From positions 894,763 through 958,762 of the forward strand of contig NZ_UIGI01000001.1 in NCBI RefSeq assembly GCF_900446255.1: a stretch of 64,000 bases of DNA, in the 5' to 3' direction. This DNA comes from Buttiauxella agrestis (GTDB taxonomy: Bacteria > Pseudomonadota > Gammaproteobacteria > Enterobacterales > Enterobacteriaceae). Positions 16,715-25,107 of the stretch are shown piece after piece (the first letter of the stretch is position 1; every line of letters starts with the position of its first letter). The translations under genes and the position numbers were made by a program. The notes beneath the pieces were generated by a model that was given only the letters and a program-made list of their open reading frames with translations, was not told where the DNA came from and did not search any database.

Positions 16715-17881
16715 ATGCCTGTTTCCTTACTCGCGCTGGCGATGAGTGCGTTTGCCATCGGCACGACGGAGTTCGTCATTATGGGCCTGTTGCCCGATGT
16801 CGCAGGGGATCTGTCGATTTCTATTCCTGCGGCGGGATGGCTGATTAGCGGCTATGCGCTTGGCGTGGCGATTGGCGCGCCGATCATGGCGCTGCTCACG
16901 GCAAAATTACCGCGCAAACTCTCACTCGTCTTGCTGATGGTGATTTTCATCGTCGGTAACATCCTGTGCGCGCTGGCGCTGAATTATCACTTCCTCATGC
17001 TAGCTCGCATTATTACGGCACTCTGTCACGGTGCTTTCTTCGGAATCGGCGCAGTTGTGGCGGCAAGCCTGGTGGCGCCTAATCGCAAAGCCTCGGCAGT
17101 GGCACTGATGTTCACAGGCCTGACGTTAGCCAACGTGCTGGGCGTGCCGATTGGCACCTGGTTTGGGCAATTGTACGGCTGGCGCTCGACGTTCTGGGGC
17201 GTGGCAATCATTGGCGTGGTGGCGTTTATTGCGCTGATTGTCAGTTTGCCATCGCAAAAAGAGCACACGCCGACCAATCTCAGACGCGAAGTCAGCGCGC
17301 TGGCGAACGGCAAACTGTGGCTTTCTTTGACGATGACGGTCTTTTTTGCCGCCGCGATGTTTGCTTTGTTTAGTTACATTGCGCCAATGCTTTTGCAGGT
17401 GACGGGCGTGACTCATCAGGGGGTGAGTTGGACACTGTTCCTGATGGGAGCCGGTCTGACGGTAGGGAATATTTTGGGCGGGCGCCTGGCAGACTGGAAA
17501 GTTTCTTTTAGTTTAATCCTGAGTTTTAGCCTGATTGCCATTTTCTCACTGCTGTTCCGCTGGACCAGTCACGGCCTGTGGCTGGCTGAAATTACGCTGT
17601 TTCTCTGGGCGATGGCGGCATTTGCGACGGTTCCCGCGCTGCAAATCAACGTGGTTCTGCACGGCAAAGATGCGCCGAATTTGGTTTCCACGCTCAATAT
17701 TGCCGCATTTAACGTCGGCAACGCATTAGGTGCCTGGGTTGGCGGCTCTGTGATTGCGCACGGTTTCGGACTGACGGCGGTTCCGGTCGCGGCAGCAGGG
17801 CTTGCGGCAATTGGCCTGGTTATCTGCTTGATTAACTTCAGCAATGGCACCGGGCATCAGCACCCGGCCACCGAACATTAA
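16715..17881 (+). CDS. MFS transporter, AraJ/YdhP-like efflux family
   Basis: Predicted proton-driven exporter with 12 membrane helices (388 residues). The N terminus shows the family signature (AFAIGTTEFVIMGLLPDVAGDL) and the loop 2-3 motif region is GAPIMALLTAKLPRK. It continues ARIITALCHGAFFG and NVLGVPIGTWFGQ. These recall the E. coli YdhP/AraJ drug:H+ antiporter-1 group. The start at 16715 follows GGAG; in-frame codons further upstream lack a site. It follows ygeA on the same strand and ends one base before the convergent lysR stop. In E. coli araE, an unrelated MFS, lies a few genes away. The substrate is unknown. Confidence 0.8.
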   Translation: MPVSLLALAMSAFAIGTTEFVIMGLLPDVAGDLSISIPAAGWLISGYALGVAIGAPIMALLTAKLPRKLSLVLLMVIFIVGNILCALALNYHFLMLARIITALCHGAFFGIGAVVAASLVAPNRKASAVALMFTGLTLANVLGVPIGTWFGQLYGWRSTFWGVAIIGVVAFIALIVSLPSQKEHTPTNLRREVSALANGKLWLSLTMTVFFAAAMFALFSYIAPMLLQVTGVTHQGVSWTLFLMGAGLTVGNILGGRLADWKVSFSLILSFSLIAIFSLLFRWTSHGLWLAEITLFLWAMAAFATVPALQINVVLHGKDAPNLVSTLNIAAFNVGNALGAWVGGSVIAHGFGLTAVPVAAAGLAAIGLVICLINFSNGTGHQHPATEH

Positions 17882-17882
17882 A

Positions 17883-18806
17883 TCAGGCATCCAGCAGCGC
17901 ATTTAGCGGCTCGATATAAACCTGCATATTGGTTTGTAAGTGCTCGCTAAAAGCGCTAACCAGCGCGGAAGCAGGGCGGTGCAGGGGGCGAATCAGGCTC
18001 ACGGTAAATGGCACCGCCACGCTAAAGCGCCGTGCGACAACACCGCTTGAGGCGTAATCCAGAGCCGTCAACGGATTGACGACCGACACGCCCACTCCGG
18101 CCCGCACCATCGCACAAACTGACGCTGCGCTGTGTGTTTCCATCACCATGCGCCGCTTGACGTCGTGCTCCTGAAACAGTGAATCCAGCAACTGGCGATA
18201 GCTGTCGGTGCGCGAAAGGCTGATGTAGTTTTCCCCGGCAAAATCTTGCGGCGTGAGCACTTTTTTATGGGCGAGGGGATGGCTTGCGGGCAACACGCAG
18301 ACTTCGTTGAGCGTCAGCAACGTCTGGCGTTCGGTTCCGGCGGGCGTCACGGTATTTTCGGTCAACCCTAAATCGTGGCGCTGGGCAGAAAGCCACTCTT
18401 CTAACAGCGGTGATTCTTGCGGCACGATATTGAGACTTAATTCAGGGTAACGCGCCAGAAACGGCTGCACTAATACTGGCAGAAAAGATTGTGAAAACAC
18501 CGGCAGGCAGGCAATCGACAACTCGCCCTGGCGAAATTCACGCAGGCTTTCGGCGGCATTCAGAATTCTGTCCAGTCCATACCAGGATCGCTGCACTTCT
18601 TCAAACAAGCGTAAACCCTGCACGGTGGGATGTAACCGCCCGCGGCTACGTTCAAATAATTGCAGGCCAATCAGCTTTTCAAACCGCGCCAGCTCACGGC
18701 TGACGGTTGGCTGCGACGTATGCAGCAGCCCTGCTGCTTCAGTCAGATTGCCAGCGGTCATCACCGCGTGGAAAATTTCGATATGGCGTAAGGTTATTGA
18801 GGGCAT
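17883..18806 (-). CDS. lysR: LysR, transcriptional activator of lysA
   Basis: LysR-family regulator that activates lysA when diaminopimelate is plentiful and represses itself. The 307-residue protein carries an N-terminal winged helix (RHIEIFHAVMTAGNLTEAAG, TSQPTVSRELARFE) and a periplasmic-binding-like effector domain (LSIACLPVFSQSFLPVL, HSAASVCAMVRAGVGVSVVN). It is nearly identical in these regions to E. coli LysR as I recall it. It is divergent from lysA with 113 bases between, as in E. coli. Confidence 0.95.
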   Translation of the reverse strand: MPSITLRHIEIFHAVMTAGNLTEAAGLLHTSQPTVSRELARFEKLIGLQLFERSRGRLHPTVQGLRLFEEVQRSWYGLDRILNAAESLREFRQGELSIACLPVFSQSFLPVLVQPFLARYPELSLNIVPQESPLLEEWLSAQRHDLGLTENTVTPAGTERQTLLTLNEVCVLPASHPLAHKKVLTPQDFAGENYISLSRTDSYRQLLDSLFQEHDVKRRMVMETHSAASVCAMVRAGVGVSVVNPLTALDYASSGVVARRFSVAVPFTVSLIRPLHRPASALVSAFSEHLQTNMQVYIEPLNALLDA

Positions 18807-18919
18807 AACGATCTCCTGTTTTCCATATCAGTTTTGCATAGACTCGAGAGAAATCGATATTTTTTCTTCACTTCGCGGTATGGCGTAATACAAAAAAATG
18901 AAATGTTGCCGGAGCCACC

Positions 18920-20179
18920 ATGCCACGCCCACTCAATAACACCGACACCGCGCTGAATGCGCAAAACCTGCTGGCATTGCCCGCGGAATTTGGCTGCCCG
19001 GTCTGGGTTTATGACGCTGAAATTATTCGCCAGCAGATTGCCCAGTTGCGCCAGTTTGATGTGATTCGTTTTGCGCAGAAAGCGTGTTCTAACATTCACA
19101 TTCTGCGTCTGATGCGCGAGCAGGGCGTGAAAGTGGATTCGGTTTCAGAGGGGGAAATTGTCCGTGCTTTGGCGGCGGGCTATAACCCGATGGAAAACAA
19201 AAACGATATCGTATTCACCGCCGATATGATTGATCCATCGACGCTGGCGCTGGTGGCTGAACAGCAGATTCCGGTGAACGCGGGTTCCGTGGATATGCTG
19301 CAACAGCTTGGTGAAGTGTCGCCGGGCCATCGCGTCTGGCTGCGCGTTAATCCTGGTTTCGGTCACGGCCACAGCCAGAAAACCAATACCGGTGGCGAAA
19401 ACAGTAAACACGGTATCTGGCATGCAGATTTGCCGCAGGCGTTAGAAGTTATCCAGCGCTATAAACTGCACCTGGTGGGCATTCATATGCACATTGGTTC
19501 CGGCGTGGATTATGGCCATCTCGAGCGTGTTTGTGGCGCAATGGTGCAGCAGGTGATTGATTTTGGTCAGGATCTGGAGGCGATTTCCGCAGGTGGGGGT
19601 TTGTCTATTCCGTATCGCGAAGGCGAAGAAACCATCGATACCGATCACTATTACGGCTTGTGGAATGCGGCGCGTGAGAAAATCGCTCAGCGCCTGGGGC
19701 ATCCGGTCAAGCTGGAAATCGAACCGGGGCGTTTCCTGGTGGCGGAATCCGGGGTTCTGGTGGCGCAGGTGCGCTCGGTTAAAAATATGGGGTCGCGCCA
19801 CTTCGTGCTGATTGACGCCGGGTTTAACGATTTGATGCGTCCGTCGATGTACGGCAGCTATCACCATATTTCCGCTCTGGCAGGGGACGGACGTGAACTC
19901 GCCGCACTCCCGCGGGTAGAAACTGTAGTCGCCGGGCCGCTGTGTGAGTCGGGTGATGTGTTTACCCAGCAGGAAGGCGGTAAAGTGGAAACGCGCGCGC
20001 TGCCGCCCGTGCAGGTCGGCGATTACTTAGTGCTGCACGACACCGGCGCGTATGGCGCATCGATGTCGTCCAATTACAACAGCCGCCCATTGTTGCCTGA
20101 AGTGTTATTTGATAATGGTGTGGCGCGACTGATTCGCCGCCGTCAGACCATTCAGGAATTGCTGGCGTTGGAAATGTAA
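18920..20179 (+). CDS. lysA: Diaminopimelate decarboxylase LysA
   Basis: Last step of lysine synthesis: PLP-dependent decarboxylation of meso-diaminopimelate in the cytoplasm. At 419 residues it is of normal length. Lys54 in RFAQKACSN is the PLP-binding lysine. GSGVDYGH, EPGRFLV, CESGDVF and DTGAYGASMSSNYN complete the active site of fold-III decarboxylases. Activated by the divergent LysR. The last 28 bases overlap, tail to tail, the end of the LacI-family gene of the accessory segment. Confidence 0.96.
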   Translation: MPRPLNNTDTALNAQNLLALPAEFGCPVWVYDAEIIRQQIAQLRQFDVIRFAQKACSNIHILRLMREQGVKVDSVSEGEIVRALAAGYNPMENKNDIVFTADMIDPSTLALVAEQQIPVNAGSVDMLQQLGEVSPGHRVWLRVNPGFGHGHSQKTNTGGENSKHGIWHADLPQALEVIQRYKLHLVGIHMHIGSGVDYGHLERVCGAMVQQVIDFGQDLEAISAGGGLSIPYREGEETIDTDHYYGLWNAAREKIAQRLGHPVKLEIEPGRFLVAESGVLVAQVRSVKNMGSRHFVLIDAGFNDLMRPSMYGSYHHISALAGDGRELAALPRVETVVAGPLCESGDVFTQQEGGKVETRALPPVQVGDYLVLHDTGAYGASMSSNYNSRPLLPEVLFDNGVARLIRRRQTIQELLALEM

Positions 20180-21180
20180 TACGGGCCAGGGCCGACTGAC
20201 TCGCGTAACACCAGTTTGCCGACAAACGGCGGGATAGCTTTAAGCGGCTCGCCGTTTGCCAGTTTTATCGCCTGATCGATTGCGGTGGTGATCATGCTGT
20301 CGATAGGCAGATAAACGCTGGATAACGCGGGTTCAAGCCACTGCGCGCTCGGGGCATCATCAAAACCAAACAACGAAATATCCTGCGGAATCCGCACTCC
20401 AGCCTGATGCAGCGCCTTTGAAGCGCCCAGCGCCATATCATCGTTACAGGCAAACAGGGCGCTAAATGGCACCTGGCTTTCCAGTAATTCCTGACACAAT
20501 TTATGGCCAAGCACCATGCTTGAATCGCCATATTTCACTCGGTCTTCGTTAAAAGCGATGCCATGTTTTTGCAATGCTTTTCTGTAACCCATCAGACGTG
20601 CCTGGCCGGTTGGCGTAGAAATGGGTACGGTAATGCAGGCGATATCTCGATGGCCTTGCTCAATGAGATAATCGGTCGCCTGAAACGCAGCATCCTGCTG
20701 TTCAAAGAAAACGCAGCGATCGCGCGCCTGGCTAACATCGCGGTTAATCACGACCAGCGGGACTTTGATGCTATTCATTAGCGACAATAAAGTACGTTCG
20801 TTCATAAAACGGGTGTACAGCACGATGGCATCGCAATGGCGGTCGACCAGCATTTGCACGGCTTCGAGTTCTTTTTGCGGCGTATCGTGCCCATCGGTGA
20901 CAATCAATTGCTTGCCCCAGGCTTCCGTCTGCCGTGAGGCTTGTTGCAACAGGCGGCCAAAGTAGAACCCGTCAAAAGTCGACACCACCAAACCGACACT
21001 ATTACTGCTACGGTTCGCCAGCGATCGCGCCAGAAAATTAGGGCGATAGCCCAGTTCTTCCATGGCGGTAAACACCTGCTCGCGGGTGCTCTCTTTAACT
21101 TGCCCAATTCCGTTAAGCACGCGTGATACCGTTGCTTTGGAAACGCCTGCGCGTAGCGCGACATCCAGCATTGTTACCAT
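20152..21180 (-). CDS. LacI-family regulator, AscG-like
   Basis: Predicted sugar-responsive repressor of 342 residues. An N-terminal helix-turn-helix and hinge are clear (MLDVALRAGVSKATVSRVLN and YRPNFLARSLANRSSNSVGL), followed by a periplasmic-binding-type sensor domain (CNDDMALGASKALHQAGVRI, FGFDDAP). It resembles E. coli AscG, regulator of a beta-glucoside operon. I chose the ATG at 21180, seven bases from AGGAA; the TTG just before it is unlikely. It is divergent from the PTS EIIC gene across a 295-base gap. That gap holds a repeated ATGGCGCTAG (21222, 21256) flanking ATCAC-gct-GTGAT, a possible operator. Confidence 0.85.
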   Translation of the reverse strand: MVTMLDVALRAGVSKATVSRVLNGIGQVKESTREQVFTAMEELGYRPNFLARSLANRSSNSVGLVVSTFDGFYFGRLLQQASRQTEAWGKQLIVTDGHDTPQKELEAVQMLVDRHCDAIVLYTRFMNERTLLSLMNSIKVPLVVINRDVSQARDRCVFFEQQDAAFQATDYLIEQGHRDIACITVPISTPTGQARLMGYRKALQKHGIAFNEDRVKYGDSSMVLGHKLCQELLESQVPFSALFACNDDMALGASKALHQAGVRIPQDISLFGFDDAPSAQWLEPALSSVYLPIDSMITTAIDQAIKLANGEPLKAIPPFVGKLVLRESVGPGPYYISNASNS

Positions 21181-21321
21181 CAATTCATTCCTGATTAAGA
21201 CGCTTGCCGCGTGGTCGCATAATGGCGCTAGTTTATCACGCTGTGATGATGAAACATGGCGCTAGCAGCAATTGTCGTGCCGGATCACGCTTTTGAATGA
21301 TTCAGGCAACTTATATTTATT

Positions 21322-21331
21322 TGGTATACCA
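21322..21331 (+). promoter_or_regulatory. UxuR/ExuR-like operator 1 upstream of the PTS gene
   Basis: TTTGGTATACCAGAT contains the perfect palindrome TGGTATACCA. The known UxuR/ExuR consensus is centred on TTGGTATACCAA. A UxuR-like regulator gene is three kilobases downstream in the same locus, which makes this its likely target. Not tested. Confidence 0.6.
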
Positions 21332-21339
21332 GATTATCC

Positions 21340-21357
21340 ATATTGGAATTCCAATAT
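21340..21357. promoter_or_regulatory. 18-base perfect palindrome ATATTGGAATTCCAATAT
   Basis: The palindrome lies between the two UxuR-like sites. It shares their TTGG...CCAA arms but has a longer AATT centre. It may be a third operator for the same protein or part of a promoter. Confidence 0.5.
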
Positions 21358-21405
21358 AACAATGTGGGACGTTTATCACGGAAATGTTAATGAGTTGGTT
21401 CTATT

Positions 21406-21419
21406 TTTGGCATACCAAA
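21406..21419 (+). promoter_or_regulatory. UxuR/ExuR-like operator 2 upstream of the PTS gene
   Basis: TTTGG-CATA-CCAAA repeats the operator 1 pattern 84 bases closer to the PTS gene and 56 bases before its start codon. The position would overlap or follow the promoter, as for a repressor. Confidence 0.6.
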
Positions 21420-21475
21420 TCGTTCGTTAAACATCACCCTACATAATAAAAAACGACAACACTGAGGTATACCCT

Positions 21476-22813
21476 ATGGCTTTGCAGGAAAAGTTAATCG
21501 ACTCTCTGGGAAGTTTTGCCACTAAATTCAATAGCTACCGCTATATTATGGCGATCAAAGCTTCCTTCATTACCCTGATGCCGGTGATTATCGTCGGGGC
21601 ATTTTCGGTCCTCATCTCGAATATGGTGCTGGATCCTAAAAACGGCCTCGCCAGTTTTTCTGCACTGTCGTTTCTCGCCCAACTCAAGCCGATTACCGCG
21701 GCGATTAACTACGCCACGCTTAACTTTTTAAACATTGGCGCGGTGTTCCTGATTGGTATCGAATTAGGCAGAATCAACGGCATCAAAAGTCTGTTCCCAG
21801 GCTTGCTGGCGGTTATCTGCTTTATTTGCGTGACGCCAACCACCATCGAAATGATGGTCGATGGGCAAATGCATATGGTGAAAGACATTCTGGCGCGCCA
21901 GTTTTCTGACACCCGTAGCCTGTTCCTCGGCATGTTTATCGCTATTTTGTCGGTGGAAATTTACTGCTGGCTGGAAAAGCGCGAAGGCCTGAAGATCAAA
22001 ATGCCGGATACCGTTCCGCCTAACGTTTCCGCCTCTTTCTCCGCGCTGATCCCCTCGATCATTACCGTTACCGCCATCGCGACGTTTGGTTTTGTTTTCC
22101 ACCAAACTACCGGCATGTACCTTTACGACGCGGTGTATCAGGTGGTGCAGCAACCGCTGGAGAAAGTGGTGCAAAGCCTGCCGGGAATTTTGCTGCTGAT
22201 GTTTGTCGCACAACTGTTTTGGGTTATCGGTATTCACGGTAATCAGATGATCAAACCTATCCGCGAGCCGCTGCTCCTCGGGGCGATTACCGTCAACATG
22301 AGCGCATTCGAGCAAGGCAAAGAGATCCCTAACATCATCACCATGCCGTTCTGGGATGTGTATATGAGTATTGGCGGTTCCGGTTTAACGATTGGGCTGC
22401 TGATTGCGGTGATGATTGCGACGAAGCGCAAAGAGATGAAAGAAATCGCCAAACTGTCGTTCGGCCCTGGGATCTTCAATATCAATGAGCCGGTGATTTT
22501 TGGTATGCCGATTATGCTCAACCCTATTCTGGCAATTCCTTTCATTATTACGCCGCTGGTTACCGGCTCTATTGGCTACTTCGCAACGGCAATGGGTTTT
22601 GCCGGTAAAGCCGTTGTGATGGTGCCATGGACCACGCCGCCGCTGATTAACGCCTGGCTTTCTACCGCCGGTTCGATGGGCGCGGTCGTCACGCAACTGG
22701 GCTGTATTCTGGTTTCGGTTCTGATTTACCTGCCGTTTGTGAAAATAGCCTCGCGCCGTGCTGAACAAGCGCAGTTACAGGCCGAACAGCAACAACTTGC
22801 CAAAAACGTGTGA
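21476..22813 (+). CDS. PTS EIIC, lactose/cellobiose (beta-glucoside) family
   Basis: Membrane transport subunit that takes up a beta-glucoside with phosphorylation. The 445-residue protein has about ten membrane segments. It carries the two signatures of the Lac/Cel EIIC family: GIHGNQMI (about 260) and INEPVIFGMPIMLNP. The start follows GAGG with an eight-base spacer. No EIIA or EIIB gene lies in the window, so it must borrow these from another system (a Chb-type pair is a guess). The downstream GH1 gene begins eight bases after its stop, so the two form an operon for uptake and hydrolysis. Confidence 0.9.
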   Translation: MALQEKLIDSLGSFATKFNSYRYIMAIKASFITLMPVIIVGAFSVLISNMVLDPKNGLASFSALSFLAQLKPITAAINYATLNFLNIGAVFLIGIELGRINGIKSLFPGLLAVICFICVTPTTIEMMVDGQMHMVKDILARQFSDTRSLFLGMFIAILSVEIYCWLEKREGLKIKMPDTVPPNVSASFSALIPSIITVTAIATFGFVFHQTTGMYLYDAVYQVVQQPLEKVVQSLPGILLLMFVAQLFWVIGIHGNQMIKPIREPLLLGAITVNMSAFEQGKEIPNIITMPFWDVYMSIGGSGLTIGLLIAVMIATKRKEMKEIAKLSFGPGIFNINEPVIFGMPIMLNPILAIPFIITPLVTGSIGYFATAMGFAGKAVVMVPWTTPPLINAWLSTAGSMGAVVTQLGCILVSVLIYLPFVKIASRRAEQAQLQAEQQQLAKNV

Positions 22814-22820
22814 GGAAGGC

Positions 22821-24248
22821 ATGAGCAACGTAAAAATCACTATTCCAGCAGATTTTATACTCGGTGCTGCGGCATCGGCCTGGCAAACCGAAGGCTGGAG
22901 TGGCAAAAAAGAAGGGCAGGATTCCTGGCTCGACGCCTGGTACAAAAACGACAGACATGTATGGCATGAAGGCTACGGCCCGGCGGTCGCGACGGATTTT
23001 ATCAATCGCTATCGCGAAGATGTGGCGTTGATGAAACAGGCGGGATTAACGCACTACCGCACCTCTATCAACTGGTCGCGCTTTTTCACGGACTATGAAA
23101 ATGGTGTAGTCGATGAGGAATATGCTCAGTACTACGACAACTTAATCGATGAAATGCACCGCAACGGCGTCGAACCGATGATTTGCCTTGAGCACTATGA
23201 ATTGCCTGCTGTTTTATTTGAAACCTACGGCGGCTGGGCATCGAAGAAAGTGGTCGAGCTTTTTGTCTTGTACGCTGAAAAAGTGTTTGCCCGTTACGCG
23301 CATAAAGTGAATCGCTGGTTTACATTCAACGAGCCGATTGTGGTGCAAACCCGCGTTTATCTTGACGCGTTGCGCTGGCCGTATGAGCAAAATACTCATA
23401 AGTGGATGCAGTGGAATCACCACAAAAACCTCGCCACGGCGAAAGTCGTGAAACTTTTCCGCGAAAAAGGCTACAGCGGAACCGTTGGCTGCATTCTTAA
23501 TCCAGAAGTGACTTATGCGCGCTCCAGCGCTGCCCATGACCAGCAAGCGGCACAGATATACGATCTGTTTTACAACCGCGTGTTTTTAGACCCGCTGGTG
23601 CACGGTGAGTATCCGCAGCAGCTTATCGAACTACTGGAAAAACATGATATTAAATGGGATTACACCGAACAAGAGCTGGCGATTATCCGGGAAAATACCG
23701 TCGATGAACTGGGTATCAACTTATATTATCCACATCGCGTAAAAGCGCCGTCACGCGCCTGGAACCCGGAAACGCCATTCCATCCTGCATATTATTACGA
23801 GCCGTTTGAATTGCCAGGGCGGCGTATGAATAAGTCGCGTGGCTGGGAAATCTATCCACGTATCGTTTATGACATGGCGATGCGGATAAAAACGGAATAT
23901 CGCAATATTGCGTGGTTTGTCGCAGAAAGCGGGATGGGAACAGAAAACGAAGCGCAATTCCGCAATGCTGACGGCGTGATTGAAGATAACTATCGTATCG
24001 CGTTTATCAGCGAGCATTTGTACCAGACGCTGCGCGCTCGCGAAGATGGCGCTAACTGCCAGGGTTATATGCTGTGGGCGTTTACCGACAATGTCTCGCC
24101 GATGAACGCCTTCAAAAATCGCTACGGTTTGATTGAAATTAACCTGCAAAACAATCGCCAGCGGCGGGCGAAAAAATCTGCGCATTGGTATCGGACGCTG
24201 GGTGAAACTCGCACGTTGCAGCTCAACGTTGATGATGAATGGAAATAA
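22821..24248 (+). CDS. GH1 6-phospho-beta-glycosidase
   Basis: Cytoplasmic enzyme expected to split the phosphorylated sugar delivered by the adjacent EIIC. In 475 residues the acid/base Glu171 lies in TFNEP. The nucleophile Glu369 lies in FVAESGMG, where most GH1 members have ENG. S426, K432 and Y435 (SPMNAFKNRY) fit the phosphate-binding S...K.xY loop of phospho-specific members. The start at 22821 follows GAGGAAGG; an in-frame opening from 22758 would overlap the PTS gene. Whether it prefers 6-phospho-glucosides or -galactosides cannot be read from the sequence. Confidence 0.9.
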   Translation: MSNVKITIPADFILGAAASAWQTEGWSGKKEGQDSWLDAWYKNDRHVWHEGYGPAVATDFINRYREDVALMKQAGLTHYRTSINWSRFFTDYENGVVDEEYAQYYDNLIDEMHRNGVEPMICLEHYELPAVLFETYGGWASKKVVELFVLYAEKVFARYAHKVNRWFTFNEPIVVQTRVYLDALRWPYEQNTHKWMQWNHHKNLATAKVVKLFREKGYSGTVGCILNPEVTYARSSAAHDQQAAQIYDLFYNRVFLDPLVHGEYPQQLIELLEKHDIKWDYTEQELAIIRENTVDELGINLYYPHRVKAPSRAWNPETPFHPAYYYEPFELPGRRMNKSRGWEIYPRIVYDMAMRIKTEYRNIAWFVAESGMGTENEAQFRNADGVIEDNYRIAFISEHLYQTLRAREDGANCQGYMLWAFTDNVSPMNAFKNRYGLIEINLQNNRQRRAKKSAHWYRTLGETRTLQLNVDDEWK

Positions 24249-24284
24249 TTGGGTACGGAATTTGATAAGCTAGCGGGCATAAAT

Positions 24285-24308
24285 CAGCGCCAGAACATAA
24301 TGGCGCTG
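24285..24308. terminator. Hairpin between GH1 and GntR genes
   Basis: The perfect eight-base arms CAGCGCCA/TGGCGCTG have an eight-base loop but no T-run. It may be an mRNA-stabilising or attenuating stem rather than a full terminator. Confidence 0.45.
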
Positions 24309-24333
24309 AGAATCAACAAATGCGGGTGATATC

Positions 24334-25107
24334 GTGGACAAGGTAGTGCTTTCGCCAGAAAAAAAACAATACCAGGAAATTGGTGAGGATCTGCGCGCGC
24401 AAATAATGCAGGGACTGTATCCAGTCGGTTCACGTTTGCCGCCTGAACGTAATATTGCTGAAACCTATGGCGTCAGCCGCACGATTGTTCGTGAAGCGTT
24501 GCTGATGCTCGAACTGCAAGGCACAGTCGATATTCGCCAGGGGTCCGGTGTGTATGTGATGCGCGTTCCGGCAGAAAATGAAGCGGAAGAAGAAGCCTTT
24601 TTCAGTAGCGATATTGGGCCGTTTGAAATGCTTCAGGCGCGTCAGTTGCTGGAAAGTAATATTGCGGCATTCGCCGCAAAAATGGCGACCAAAGCGGATA
24701 TCGACAACCTCAAGCGAATTCTCGAGCAAGAGCAGCGTGCTATCGCGATAAACGATCTGAGCCAGGATAACTGCAAGATGTTCCACCTGGTTCTGGCGGG
24801 CGCTTCGCAAAACCAGATGCTGCTGGCGACGGTGGAAAGTATCTGGCGCCATTTAGACAGCAGCCCAATGTGGCAGCAATTACGGGCGCATATTGATACA
24901 CGCAGCTATCGCCTGAAGTGGCTTGGCGACCTGCAAACTATTCTGGCAGCGCTGCGCCGCCGCGATGTCATGGGGTCATGGCAGGCGATGTGGCAGCATT
25001 TAGAAAACGTCAAAAACAGCCTGCTCGAGCAATCAGATTCCGATGCGCCCGATTTCGACGGCTATCTTTTCGAGTCCGTTCCCATCTTCCAGGGGAAGCT
25101 GATGTGA
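24334..25107 (+). CDS. GntR-family regulator (FadR subfamily), UxuR-like
   Basis: Predicted transcription factor of 257 residues. The N-terminal winged helix reads YQEIGEDLRAQIMQGLYPVG, LPPERNIAETYGVSRTIVRE. An FCD effector domain follows (GPFEMLQARQLLESNIAAFAA ... MWQHLENVKNSLLE, FDGYLFESVP). These regions are very close to E. coli UxuR and ExuR as I recall them. Two positions that normally bind the FCD metal look changed: Cys instead of Asp before MFH, and Leu instead of His in WLGDL. This suggests a different effector. The GTG start follows a weak GGGTGAT. It probably controls the upstream PTS-GH1 genes through the TGGTATACCA sites. Confidence 0.85.
   Translation: MDKVVLSPEKKQYQEIGEDLRAQIMQGLYPVGSRLPPERNIAETYGVSRTIVREALLMLELQGTVDIRQGSGVYVMRVPAENEAEEEAFFSSDIGPFEMLQARQLLESNIAAFAAKMATKADIDNLKRILEQEQRAIAINDLSQDNCKMFHLVLAGASQNQMLLATVESIWRHLDSSPMWQQLRAHIDTRSYRLKWLGDLQTILAALRRRDVMGSWQAMWQHLENVKNSLLEQSDSDAPDFDGYLFESVPIFQGKLM

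Noticed and set aside
18625-18888. Open frame antisense to the start of lysR
   Set aside because: It overlaps the helix-turn-helix coding region of a certain gene and the lysR-lysA promoter gap.
21361-21384. Possible CRP site before the PTS gene (TGTGG...TCACG)
   Set aside because: The spacer is eight bases rather than six and one core base is wrong.
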